Of a DNA stretch of 64,000 nucleotides, positions 17,513 to 25,610 are shown one piece after another (the first letter of the stretch is position 1; each line of letters begins with the position of its first letter). The stretch covers positions 3,286,001 through 3,350,000 of the forward strand of contig OZ244795.1 in NCBI GenBank assembly GCA_965219925.1, in the 5' to 3' direction. Under the pieces are notes generated by a model, which did no database searches, was not told where the DNA came from, and worked only from the letters and a program-made list of their open reading frames with translations. A program made the position numbers and the translations under genes. The DNA comes from Bin87 sp965219925 (GTDB lineage: Bacteria; Chloroflexota; Dehalococcoidia; Lucifugimonadales; UBA3495).

Positions 17513-18688
17513 TTACCCGCCACCGGTTTCGCGAATATCAGTTGATGAAACGTCCGCCCGGAAATCCGGCTCCGGTATTTCAACAAACAACGGTCGAAAT
17601 CCCTCCGGGACCGCAACATCGGCCAGCGTACGGAACGCCCCAGCCGCGTCAGTTCGGCCTCCCACGGCGAACCGGCAGCCCAATGCCCACATTTCAGCCA
17701 ACGCCGTCAGCATGGCGATTTCCGAATCTGCGTAATAACGCGGTTCGATCAAGCGGGTGGCGGTGTCCCAGCCAATGGCAAACCCGCATCCGGGGAACAT
17801 CTCGGCTTTCTTGCGAAATGTCTCCGCGCGGGTCAGGATTACCGTCCCGGCGCCTCGAAATTGGGCGACCCGACGGCTCACATCTTCGTACTCCAGCTGT
17901 GGCTTGTCGACGTTGGTTACCGACAATTCGTAGGCCACGGGCGTCCCCAAAAACTCCGCTGCAGCGGCGGCCAACTTGATGTGCCCGTCGTGAACCGGGT
18001 TGAACGACCCCGGAAGCAGCGCCATCGGCCGATCCGCATCCACAACGGAGCGGCCATCCGGGTGAATCGTTACCCATTTGGCGGCGCCTTTCAACAGACG
18101 TTCGATTGGATCCCCGTGCGGGCGCGTTTCAGTCAATACCTGCTCCGACGAATTCAGTCGCAAATCCACTTCAGCGTCAATGGCGCAGGCCCTGGCAACC
18201 GCCGCAATGACCAATCTGCTAACCACGTCTTCCTCACCGATACGGTCGCGCAGTCCCTTCTCCAGCGTCAGGGAATCCACCGTGCATTGCGTCTCATCCC
18301 AGGTGGCGACGAACGCCCGGTGGTCGCCGCGTTTCGTTCGGTCGGTTGCGATTGTTGCCGTACAGGCCACGCCCACAATAGGGGCTGATCCTTCCCGCAG
18401 CGCCAATCCTCTATCCCAGGCCGCCCGAGCCATGCGCTGGGCGGTGTCAACAGACACCGTCTGATCCGGGGCATACCCGCCCAATAGATCAGTCATCGCC
18501 AAAAACCCGTAGGGCACCCGGGTTTCCAGCACCGTCCGAGATGCACCGCCTACTCCCAGCAACCACGCCAGGGCATAATTCCCCGCCCCAGCCACCGCCA
18601 GGACCGCCTGCTCCGGCGTGTCATGAATCCGGGCCACCACGTCCAGGATGGCCGGGTCCACTGACATATCACTTTGTTTTTGATTCAT
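17513..18688 (-). CDS. CinA/PncC-like domain fused to NMNAT-like nucleotidyltransferase
   Basis: A 391-residue fusion. Residues about 20-190 resemble the CinA C-terminal (nicotinamide-nucleotide amidase) fold, but the usual ESxTGG nucleophile loop reads VAGAGNYALAW, so the catalytic serine appears to be missing. Residues about 220-391 are a nucleotidyltransferase with GSFNPVHDGHIK (the HxGH motif) and SSTDIRETG (the ISSTxIR motif) as in NadD. A role in NAD metabolism is inferred. The ATG at 18688 has GGAGAG upstream and overlaps the preceding gene's TGA as ATGA, which decides the start. Confidence 0.82.
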   Translation of the reverse strand: MNQKQSDMSVDPAILDVVARIHDTPEQAVLAVAGAGNYALAWLLGVGGASRTVLETRVPYGFLAMTDLLGGYAPDQTVSVDTAQRMARAAWDRGLALREGSAPIVGVACTATIATDRTKRGDHRAFVATWDETQCTVDSLTLEKGLRDRIGEEDVVSRLVIAAVARACAIDAEVDLRLNSSEQVLTETRPHGDPIERLLKGAAKWVTIHPDGRSVVDADRPMALLPGSFNPVHDGHIKLAAAAAEFLGTPVAYELSVTNVDKPQLEYEDVSRRVAQFRGAGTVILTRAETFRKKAEMFPGCGFAIGWDTATRLIEPRYYADSEIAMLTALAEMWALGCRFAVGGRTDAAGAFRTLADVAVPEGFRPLFVEIPEPDFRADVSSTDIRETGGG

Positions 18689-19302
18689 CCCGCTCTCCGT
18701 ACAAAAGGCGCTTCCGTCCAAGCTGACGGGTCAAGTTTGTGCATCGATTCGACAGACGCAGCCATTTCCCCGGCTATTTTGCGGTCCCATTCGTCCGACC
18801 ATTGCTTCGGTAACCGTGGACGCGCTTCACGCCATCGCATTGGCGTACCGCCGAAAGTTTCGGCGGCCACGACTTCCGCTAGGAAAGCGGTCATGTCCCC
18901 ACCATCCATCGCGTTCACCACGCGGCAGTCCAGATACCCGTAACATCCTTCCAGCAGCGGACTGCCGGTGGAGCCTTGCTGATACGGAACCCGTGCCAGC
19001 TTGTCGTGGTCCCGGCCCGATCGCATACCCAATTCCCAGATGAGAGGCAGCTGGTGTTCCTCAAGGAAATTTACGGCCAACACACCGCTCGCGGCAATCA
19101 ATTCGTGAGTGTAGTTGGTGTGGTAAATCTGCACGATTACCCGCGGCCGGTGCAGTACGATGGAGGCCGACGTAACCGTAACCGCAATTTGGGCGTTCAC
19201 CACGTCACCGCACCGCACCGAGATGGCCGCCAGCGGTACGCTGAGTTGCCCCAGCATGGGAGCCACATTGGCCGGATTGATATCGGGTTGCGGGTTCGTC
19301 AT
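18685..19302 (-). CDS. Flavin reductase-like FMN-binding protein
   Basis: A 205-residue protein with the split-barrel flavoredoxin/flavin reductase pattern: AISVRCGDVVNAQIAVTVTS, a PRVIVQIYHTNYTHELI strand-loop, and GVLAVNFLEEHQ. It likely binds FMN and acts in flavin or substrate reduction; the partner is unknown. The ATG at 19302 (MTNPQPDI) is favoured over a longer low-complexity upstream extension. It is coupled to the downstream CinA-NMNAT gene by a 4-bp overlap. Confidence 0.8.
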   Translation of the reverse strand: MTNPQPDINPANVAPMLGQLSVPLAAISVRCGDVVNAQIAVTVTSASIVLHRPRVIVQIYHTNYTHELIAASGVLAVNFLEEHQLPLIWELGMRSGRDHDKLARVPYQQGSTGSPLLEGCYGYLDCRVVNAMDGGDMTAFLAEVVAAETFGGTPMRWREARPRLPKQWSDEWDRKIAGEMAASVESMHKLDPSAWTEAPFVRRAG

Positions 19303-19333
19303 TAGGACACCGTTGATTCGGTTCAGTCGGCGG

Positions 19334-20446
19334 CTACCAGTCGGGCTGCGTATCGATCCGGTCGTTGATGGTAACCCGCCTTTGCTCGGAACCGTCATCG
19401 TTCATGTAAACGATCTCGGGGTTGCCATAGGCGTAGGAAACGAAAACGATCTTACTCCCAGCGTGCGACCAGGCGGGCTGCAAATCATCCGACAGGTTGT
19501 GCGTGAGGCGCGTTCGGTCAGATCCATCCACCAGCGCCGTGTAGATGTCGGTTTGACCATCGTTGTTGACCACGAAAACCAGTCGGCGACCGTCTTCCGA
19601 CCAGTCCGGGTTGCGTTCATCGTCATCCCGTTCCGACACAGCCACCTCGTCGGTGTCGGCGGCCCAATCGCCCGATTGAGTCGGACGCAACACGTAAATA
19701 TCCCCGCCGTCCCGGGTGTTCCGCACGAAGGCAATGCGGTCACCCTTGGGTGACCACGCCGGGTCGACGTCCGGCCCGTGGGTCAGCGGCACCCGGTTAA
19801 CACCAACGGGATTCCGCAACAGCAATCCGTCGCTTCCGTCTTCCGTGAACACGATCCATTCGCCGTCGGGGGACCAATCACCCAACTGTTCTCGCTCCGT
19901 GGTGAATGTCAGCCGGGTTTCCTGGTCGCTCTCCAGATCGAACATATACAGGTCAGGTTCCCCATCAGCAACGGATACGTAAGCGATTTTGTCGCCCATG
20001 GGAGACCAAACCGGTGGCTGCTCCGGATCTACGCCCGAAACCAGGGTGACCACATCCTCCGCTTCACGTTCGTACACCATTAGTTGAGCCGGATCGCCGC
20101 CATCCAACGACACCCACGCGAGCAATCTATAATCTCTCGACCACCGCGGGAACCTGGAGTCAACGTTGCGACGCGATATTCGAACCGGCTCATCCGCGTC
20201 CAGGTCAGCCACCCATACCTGCATTGAATCGTTATCGCCGCTCACGTATGCAACCGATGGCAGGCTCCCGCCAAACCAGTTACCGACGAAACATCCGGGT
20301 AATGCTGCCAGGAGCGCCAGGATCGCCGTCGCCACAAACCACCGGTGCGCTTTCCTAACCACGGCGCCGTTTTCCAAATCAGATACCAGCCGGGCCGGTT
20401 CTTCCCCGGATATTCGCGAGGTGATAAGCCTGTGCCGGTGGATCAT
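19334..20446 (-). CDS. TolB-like beta-propeller lipoprotein
   Basis: About 370 residues. A hydrophobic segment ends in LLAALPGC (Cys near residue 52), a lipobox, so this is probably an exported lipoprotein. The rest is six or so WD40/PD40-like blades with repeats such as PVWSPMGDKIAYVS, GDWSPDGEWIVF, PAWSPKGDRIAFVR and PAWSHAGSKIVFVS, as in TolB. The annotated ATG gives a long cytosolic leader; an in-frame GTG at 20362 would give a conventional signal peptide and is a good alternative. It is likely a ligand- or protein-binding scaffold outside the membrane. Confidence 0.8.
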   Translation of the reverse strand: MIHRHRLITSRISGEEPARLVSDLENGAVVRKAHRWFVATAILALLAALPGCFVGNWFGGSLPSVAYVSGDNDSMQVWVADLDADEPVRISRRNVDSRFPRWSRDYRLLAWVSLDGGDPAQLMVYEREAEDVVTLVSGVDPEQPPVWSPMGDKIAYVSVADGEPDLYMFDLESDQETRLTFTTEREQLGDWSPDGEWIVFTEDGSDGLLLRNPVGVNRVPLTHGPDVDPAWSPKGDRIAFVRNTRDGGDIYVLRPTQSGDWAADTDEVAVSERDDDERNPDWSEDGRRLVFVVNNDGQTDIYTALVDGSDRTRLTHNLSDDLQPAWSHAGSKIVFVSYAYGNPEIVYMNDDGSEQRRVTINDRIDTQPDW

Positions 20447-20529
20447 GCTCCGGGATACGTCCTAAACCCAATATTCCGACAATTATACCCCACGGGCCAG
20501 CTGTACCGAGAGTGAAGCGCTTACCGCAT

Positions 20530-20704
20530 CAGGGCAAACGCATTCTAATTGAATCGGTTTTGGAGGTGCCCGTCATTCCCGCGAAAGCGGGAATCCAAGT
20601 GGCTTGGTTGTACGTCAACTGCCTGGAAGCAATCTGCATGGATTCCCGCTTTCGCGGGAATGACGGTTTATCAGGCCACCTAAAGTTAGAATGCGTTTGC
20701 CCTG
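20530..20704. mobile_element. 175-bp MITE, copy 1
   Basis: A non-coding element with perfect 19-bp terminal inverted repeats (CAGGGCAAACGCATTCTAA at 20530-20548 and its complement at 20686-20704). Inside is a second inverted pair, GTCATTCCCGCGAAAGCGGG and its complement, flanking a short unique centre. It is bounded by a 10-bp near-perfect target duplication: CTTACCGCAT (20520-20529) and CTTATCGCAT (20705-20714). A second copy of identical length, inverted, is at 49079-49253. Confidence 0.9.
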
Positions 20705-20764
20705 CTTATCGCATGGGCCATTAAGCGCGTTGTTACCGTTCTGCGCCTGTAATTGCGGGAAATC

Positions 20765-20793
20765 TTGACAAGCCCCGGCAGCCAATTTAGCAT
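20765..20793 (+). promoter_or_regulatory. Sigma70-type promoter for the amidohydrolase-trmD region
   Basis: TTGACA at 20765-20770, a 17-bp spacer, then TAGCAT at 20788-20793, placing a start near 20800. The amidohydrolase ATG at 20892 follows a GGAGG ribosome-binding site. The rest of the gap 20715-20891 shows nothing else. Confidence 0.6.
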
Positions 20794-20891
20794 CCAGCTT
20801 TCGGCGGATCCCCGGCGCGTTTGAAATCAACACCGGCTTATTTACTGAAATCGGATTCGCTCCCTGCGCTCACACCCATTGGAGGTACGTT

Positions 20892-22145
20892 ATGCTGGCG
20901 ATAGTAGGCGGCAATTTGATCGATGGCCTGGGGCGGCCCGTTGTTGAAAACGCCACCGTCCTCCTCGACGGTTCACTCATCGTAGAAGTCGGTCCCCGCG
21001 CCGCCGTCACCATACCAGAGGGCGCCGAAGTCCTGGACGCTTCCGGGCAAACCATCATGCCGGGACTCATTGATGTTCATGACCACCTGGCGTCGGGCGG
21101 ATACGGCCTCACTGGGCGCTGGGGCATGGACGAACCCCTGTCGTTCAGCAACATCAAGACCGCCCAGGTCATCGAAGACACGCTGGCCGCGGGTTACACT
21201 ACCGTGCGCGATGCCGGTGGTCTGGATGCCGGCTTCAAGATGGCGGTGGAGCAGGGATTGATCAACGGGCCGCGCCTTATCATTTCGGTAAATATCATGA
21301 CGCCAACCGGAGGCATCGAAGATAAGGTCAGCGGCAGTGGCCATAGCAAGCATCTTCTGGGCCACGATCCCCTGTCTCCTTCTGGAGTCGCCGACGGCAT
21401 GGAAGGTGTGCGGGCGAAGGTTCGCGAACTCGTCCGTTGCGGGGCCGACCAGATCAAGTTTGCAACCACCGGCGGAGCCTCCGGCCGCCCCGGCAACGGG
21501 CCGCTGGATCAAGCCTACGCCCTGGACGAGGCCAACGCCCTGGTGCATGAAGCCGCGGCCCTGGGCTGCGGAACCCTCTGCCACGCCGTCGGGGGAACCG
21601 GGCTGCCGATTGCCATCCAGGCCGGCGCCGGTTCCATCGAGCACGGCTGTTACCTCGCGGTCAACCCCGACTGGTTAAAGATGATGGCCGACCAGGGTAC
21701 ATTCTTTACGCCAACATTCGAGGTGTACGACTTTCATAGCACGGTCAGCGCGCCACACATCAAGGAGCGCGCCGAGGCATTAATGCAGATCCATATTGAA
21801 AGCGTGGAACTGGCCGTCAAAGAAGGTGTGCGCATCGTCGCCGGCACGGATGCCGGCGGGTTCGTCCACGGGGACAACGCCCGCGAGTTGGAGTTGATGG
21901 TAGAAAAGGGAATGAGCAACATGCTGGCCATCCAGTCAGCCACCGGCCACGCCGCCGTGTGCTGCGGGATCGGCAACGAAACCGGCACCTTGGAACCCGG
22001 CAAACAGGCCGACATTCTGGTTGTGGACGGCAATCCGCTGACCAACATTTCCGTGTTGCGTGACCGTGAGCGCCTGCAACTCATCATGAAGGGCGGCATC
22101 GCCCACACTAACCGCCTGTCAACGCTCAACCTCCAATCGGCGTGA
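20892..22145 (+). CDS. Metal-dependent amidohydrolase
   Basis: A 417-residue amidohydrolase-superfamily protein of the imidazolonepropionase/prolidase-like group. Metal-site features are DVHDHL near residue 60, the carbamylated-lysine candidate in DQIKFATTGG, histidines in CHAVGGTG and IEHGCYL, and the aspartate in VAGTDAGG. The C-terminus returns to the small beta domain with GTLEPGKQADILVVDGNPL. The substrate cannot be told; cyclic amides or dipeptides are typical. A GGAGG precedes the ATG by 8 bp. It is followed by trmD. Confidence 0.85.
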   Translation: MLAIVGGNLIDGLGRPVVENATVLLDGSLIVEVGPRAAVTIPEGAEVLDASGQTIMPGLIDVHDHLASGGYGLTGRWGMDEPLSFSNIKTAQVIEDTLAAGYTTVRDAGGLDAGFKMAVEQGLINGPRLIISVNIMTPTGGIEDKVSGSGHSKHLLGHDPLSPSGVADGMEGVRAKVRELVRCGADQIKFATTGGASGRPGNGPLDQAYALDEANALVHEAAALGCGTLCHAVGGTGLPIAIQAGAGSIEHGCYLAVNPDWLKMMADQGTFFTPTFEVYDFHSTVSAPHIKERAEALMQIHIESVELAVKEGVRIVAGTDAGGFVHGDNARELELMVEKGMSNMLAIQSATGHAAVCCGIGNETGTLEPGKQADILVVDGNPLTNISVLRDRERLQLIMKGGIAHTNRLSTLNLQSA

Positions 22146-22220
22146 AGAATTCCCTCACCCGCGCATCGGCCAAAGGACCTCCCATCCACTCGCCCCCGTG
22201 ATGACACCGCCCGATATCCA

Positions 22221-23030
22221 ATGCGTTTCCACGTTGTAACCCTCTTTCCAGCGGCCTTTGAAGGCGCGACCGGTTACAGCATTTTGGGTCGCGCCGTGCA
22301 ACGCGGCCTGGTTTCCGTAACCGTCAGCGACATTCGCAAATTCACGTTCGACCGGCACGGCACTGCGGACGATTACCAGTTCGGAGGCGGACCGGGGATG
22401 GTAATGAAACCCGAGCCCATATTTCGTGCGGTCGAGGATGTGCTGGAATCCCTCCCTCCGCAAGAACCGGGCCCAATCCCGGTTCTTCTCATGTCCCCCC
22501 AAGGTAAACAGCTGAATCAACGATTGATCGACGAACTGGCGGTTGCCTCCGATATCGTTATTGTCTGTGGTCATTACGCCGGAGTGGATGAACGAATCCG
22601 CGCCGGTCTGGCTACCCACGAGGTCAGCATTGGAGACTATGTGCTGACCGGCGGTGAACTGGCCGCCATGGTCGTCATAGACGCCGTTTCGCGGTTCATA
22701 CCCGATGTGGTGGGTTCAGCGGAAAACGTGCAGGAGGACAGCATCACCTCGGGATTGCTGCAGCATCCGCTGTACACCCGTCCGGTGGAGTTCCGAGGCA
22801 TGACTACTCCCGATGTGCTTCGATCTGGAAATCACGCCGAAATCGCTCGTTGGCGCCGCCAGCAATCCCTGGAACGCACGTTGCGACTGCGACCCGACCT
22901 GTTGCCGTTTGCAGAACTCAGCAATTCCGACCGGATCTACCTGGAACAGTTGGGCTGGTCCGGAAACTCCGCCGATCCATCGAACAACCCAGCCGACCGC
23001 GTACGGGAACGCCAGGCATTGGATCGGTAG
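22221..23030 (+). CDS. trmD: tRNA (guanine-N1)-methyltransferase
   Basis: A 269-residue SPOUT methyltransferase that makes m1G37 in tRNA using S-adenosylmethionine. Signatures are FHVVTLFPAAF, DDYQFGGGPGMVMKPEP, CGHYAGVDERI and the knot region IGDYVLTGGELAAMVVIDAV. It has the usual length. It lies outside the common rpsP-rimM-rplS context, preceded by an amidohydrolase and followed 2 bp later by a thioesterase. Confidence 0.96.
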   Translation: MRFHVVTLFPAAFEGATGYSILGRAVQRGLVSVTVSDIRKFTFDRHGTADDYQFGGGPGMVMKPEPIFRAVEDVLESLPPQEPGPIPVLLMSPQGKQLNQRLIDELAVASDIVIVCGHYAGVDERIRAGLATHEVSIGDYVLTGGELAAMVVIDAVSRFIPDVVGSAENVQEDSITSGLLQHPLYTRPVEFRGMTTPDVLRSGNHAEIARWRRQQSLERTLRLRPDLLPFAELSNSDRIYLEQLGWSGNSADPSNNPADRVRERQALDR

Positions 23031-23032
23031 CC

Positions 23033-23521
23033 GTGCCAAAAGAAGATTTCCGCTTCAGCACGCCGGTTCGCGTTCGCTGGCAGGAATGTGATGCTCAGGG
23101 CATCGCGTTCAATGGCAGCTACCTCGGATGGCTGGAAATCGCGCAGGCCGAGTATTTCAGGAACCTGGGATTCAGTATCTATAGAATCGCCGCCGCTGGG
23201 TATTTCGACAGCGCCGTTGTCAAAGCCACCATCGAGTTCAAATCGCCGGCGCGCGTCGACGAGATCCTGGATCTCAGGGCGATGGTGTCGCGCATCGGTA
23301 ACACCAGCCTGACCCTGGAGGTAGGTATTTACCGCACCGGCGCCCTATCCGACGATGCCCCAATCACCACAATCGAGGCAATTTATGTGGGCTTCGATGC
23401 CAACACCGGCGACACCCGCCGAGTCCCCCAGTCAATTCGAGACCTTGTTGAGGGCTACGAAACGTCCGGAGTGGTGCTTCCGTTATCAGGTTTCCCTGAA
23501 CTTGCCGTCGCTGCCGGATAA
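23033..23521 (+). CDS. Acyl-CoA thioesterase-like hot-dog protein (4HBT/YbgC type)
   Basis: A 162-residue single hot-dog domain. FSTPVRVRWQECDAQG followed by NGSYLGWLEIAQAEYF matches the 4-hydroxybenzoyl-CoA thioesterase family, with the aspartate in ECDAQG as the likely catalytic carboxylate. The start is GTG at 23033, 3 bp after the trmD stop; the longer open frame upstream overlaps trmD and is not coding. It probably hydrolyses acyl-CoA or acyl-ACP; the substrate is unknown. Confidence 0.82.
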   Translation: MPKEDFRFSTPVRVRWQECDAQGIAFNGSYLGWLEIAQAEYFRNLGFSIYRIAAAGYFDSAVVKATIEFKSPARVDEILDLRAMVSRIGNTSLTLEVGIYRTGALSDDAPITTIEAIYVGFDANTGDTRRVPQSIRDLVEGYETSGVVLPLSGFPELAVAAG

Positions 23522-23530
23522 CGCCGGACG

Positions 23531-24460
23531 TTACACCATGAATACCGGGGAATCATCCCGATTTACTCGGGTTTCACCGGCAATTCCCTCTCGTATGTAA
23601 CGGGGTAAAGCGAACATGGCGAGGTGGGTGCCTCCATCGTAATGGAGGGTTGACCGGTCTACCCGCGCGGCCAAACGCTCGTCGATCTCTTCTCCGCTCA
23701 ACACAGGTAACGGCGCATCAGACGCCAGCGTGAACCCCCACAAGGTGATGAACGACGGGACATGTACCTGATACGGAACCGAATGGTCGAAGATACCGTC
23801 AAGAGTCTTGTAAATCGTCGTGAAACACTCGTGAAGGCTCAGGAAGCCCACTGGTCCGGATTGAGTAACCAGTATTCCGCCCGGTTTCAATCGGGCTCGC
23901 GCGATGTTGTAATACTCCTCGGTGTACAGAAGATATGCGGGACCACCCTCCAACGGGTCAACCAGGTCCATTACCATGACGTCGAATTGCTGGTCGGTGG
24001 TCTCCAGATATTTGCGAGCATCATCGTGGATCAATTCGAGCCTGGGGTCATCAAAAGCCCCCTGATGATGATGGGGCAGGTGCTGCCGGCAGAGTTCGAC
24101 CACCTGTTGGTCGAGGTCTACCATCACCACTTTCTCTACGGTGCGGTGGGTCAGGGTCTCTCTCAGGGTTCCGCCCTCACCCCCACCACCTATAAACACG
24201 GAGCGCGGTTCGGGATGCATCAGCATGGCGGGATGCACCAGGCTTTCGTGATAAATATGTTCATCACGCTCGGTGGATTGCGTCTTGCCATCCAACAACA
24301 GGCTCCGTCCATAGACGTCGGAATGCACAACCTCAACCCGTTGGAACCCGGTATGACCCGAATACAAAACCTCATCGACCTTCAACATTATCGCCAGGTC
24401 GGGCAAGACGGTTTCGATAACCCACTTGCCTGTGATGTCTTCCATCGGGTAGTTAGCCAT
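23531..24460 (-). CDS. speE: Polyamine aminopropyltransferase (spermidine/thermospermine synthase type)
   Basis: A 309-residue Rossmann methyltransferase-like enzyme. The decarboxylated-SAM site reads IGGGGEGGTLRE, then VVMVDLDQQVVELC and HDDARKYLE; the gatekeeper motif is VMDLVDP, closer to agmatine/thermospermine synthases than to the DSSDP of classic spermidine synthase. It transfers an aminopropyl group to a polyamine acceptor. speD lies 84 bp upstream on the same strand and supplies decarboxylated SAM. The stop is 9 bp from the convergent thioesterase stop. Confidence 0.9.
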   Translation of the reverse strand: MANYPMEDITGKWVIETVLPDLAIMLKVDEVLYSGHTGFQRVEVVHSDVYGRSLLLDGKTQSTERDEHIYHESLVHPAMLMHPEPRSVFIGGGGEGGTLRETLTHRTVEKVVMVDLDQQVVELCRQHLPHHHQGAFDDPRLELIHDDARKYLETTDQQFDVMVMDLVDPLEGGPAYLLYTEEYYNIARARLKPGGILVTQSGPVGFLSLHECFTTIYKTLDGIFDHSVPYQVHVPSFITLWGFTLASDAPLPVLSGEEIDERLAARVDRSTLHYDGGTHLAMFALPRYIREGIAGETRVNRDDSPVFMV

Positions 24461-24544
24461 GGTTACTGATCCCGTGTTCCAGGCAGATTGGGGTAGCAGG
24501 CCGGGCCACGTACAGACCAGGTCCCGCAGACGCCAGCAGGGCGG

Positions 24545-24934
24545 TTACTTGACGAGATGAACCGATTGCAGATCGGCAACGATCGATTCGCTCAGCCCAC
24601 GCCGTATTTCGGTAATTTGGGGAGCGCGGCAACCCAGGGCTTCAATAATCAGGTCGGCGGCTCTACCAGGCATGGTCTGGTCACCGCACGTAAAAATATC
24701 CGCCGCCGCATATCTGTGTTCCGGCCACGTGTGTATGGAAATATGCGATTCGGCGATTGACAGGATTCCAGTCACTCCCTGGGGTGTGAACTGGTGAAAC
24801 GACTCTCCAACAATGTGGGCGTCCACCGCAGCGGCAGCCTTGAGCAGTTCATTCCGGATGTGATCCAAGTCGTTTAGCAGTTGGGGGTCGCATTCTCGAA
24901 GATCCAGCAACACGTGAGTGCCTAGTACATCCAA
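24545..24934 (-). CDS. speD: S-adenosylmethionine decarboxylase proenzyme
   Basis: A 129-residue class 1B (bacterial/archaeal short) enzyme. The self-cleavage site is in SIAESHISIHTWPE, with Ser63 becoming the pyruvoyl group after Glu62-Ser63 cleavage; FTCGDQ carries the conserved catalytic cysteine (Cys83). The start is TTG, with a strong GGAGGAAAGG upstream. It provides decarboxylated SAM for the adjacent speE product. Confidence 0.93.
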   Translation of the reverse strand: MDVLGTHVLLDLRECDPQLLNDLDHIRNELLKAAAAVDAHIVGESFHQFTPQGVTGILSIAESHISIHTWPEHRYAAADIFTCGDQTMPGRAADLIIEALGCRAPQITEIRRGLSESIVADLQSVHLVK

Positions 24935-25219
24935 TCACCCTTTCCTCCAGATCGATTGGCCGATTCGCATAGGCTCAGCCCGGTTCGCGGGCGCCCAAAC
25001 GATGCGGCAATCGCCAATTTTAGCCAATTTTGGTTCCCGATTCAAGTTGCAGCGCCTCCGGATTCTATACGCAGTGTTTCAAAGTACATTGCTAAACCGA
25101 GCAACCGAGTATGAAACCCTCCCTGTTTGCGCGGGCGCGCTCCACATTTGGCGGTTTCCGATGCTGCGGTTCAGATCATAACCTGCCGGTCAGTCCTGGT
25201 TTCACAGTCCTGGTTTCAA
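24935..25219. other. Intergenic region between speD and the SRP RNA promoter
   Basis: About 285 bp with no convincing gene. It contains the speD ribosome-binding site at its left end and should hold the speD promoter, which I could not identify. Open frames here are short and do not resemble known proteins. Confidence 0.5.
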
Positions 25220-25248
25220 TTGACATCAGAACAGTGGCCCTCTACCAT
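25220..25248 (+). promoter_or_regulatory. Promoter of SRP RNA
   Basis: TTGACA at 25220-25225, a 17-bp spacer and TACCAT at 25243-25248. The predicted start near 25255 coincides with the 5' end of the SRP RNA as judged from its conserved Alu-domain sequence. Confidence 0.75.
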
Positions 25249-25254
25249 TATTGT

Positions 25255-25478
25255 GTGGTCGTGCTACACGGGGAGCTGGCGGTGCCCTACACCCGCAACC
25301 CGCCACAGCGGGGTGGAATTCCTCCCTTCGGCAAGGCGCAAGAGCCAATGTCACAGAAAATAATGTTGAGGGCCAGGTCCCACGCGGCGCAGGCTTGCGA
25401 ACCCCGCCAGGTCCGGAAGGAAGCAACGGTAAGCGATGTCCAGCGGGCGCCGTGGGAGTGCCTGGCTTGAGTTTTTTT
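25255..25478 (+). ncRNA. ffs: Signal recognition particle RNA, large bacterial type
   Basis: The 3' half contains the invariant S-domain core CAGGTCCGGAAGGAAGCA at about 25408-25425, with the GGAA tetraloop, enclosed by the arms CCAGGTCCCACG and CGTGGGAGTGCCTGG. The 5' half carries GTGCTACACGGGGAG and GCGGTGCCCTACACCCGCAA, typical of the Alu domain in large bacterial SRP RNAs. A T-tract at 25472-25478 directly after the closing helix acts as terminator. It scaffolds Ffh in co-translational membrane targeting. The ends are estimated to a few bases. Confidence 0.88.
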
Positions 25479-25610
25479 CGGTGATATGCCCCCAGGCTGC
25501 AGTCAACGGGCGGTGCTCGGCCACGAAACTTTCCCCACCAATTGCGCTGCTCCAATGAACCGCGCGCTCGGCCCAACCCGGTCGCATCCGGCGCGATAAG
25601 CGGTGTCCGA

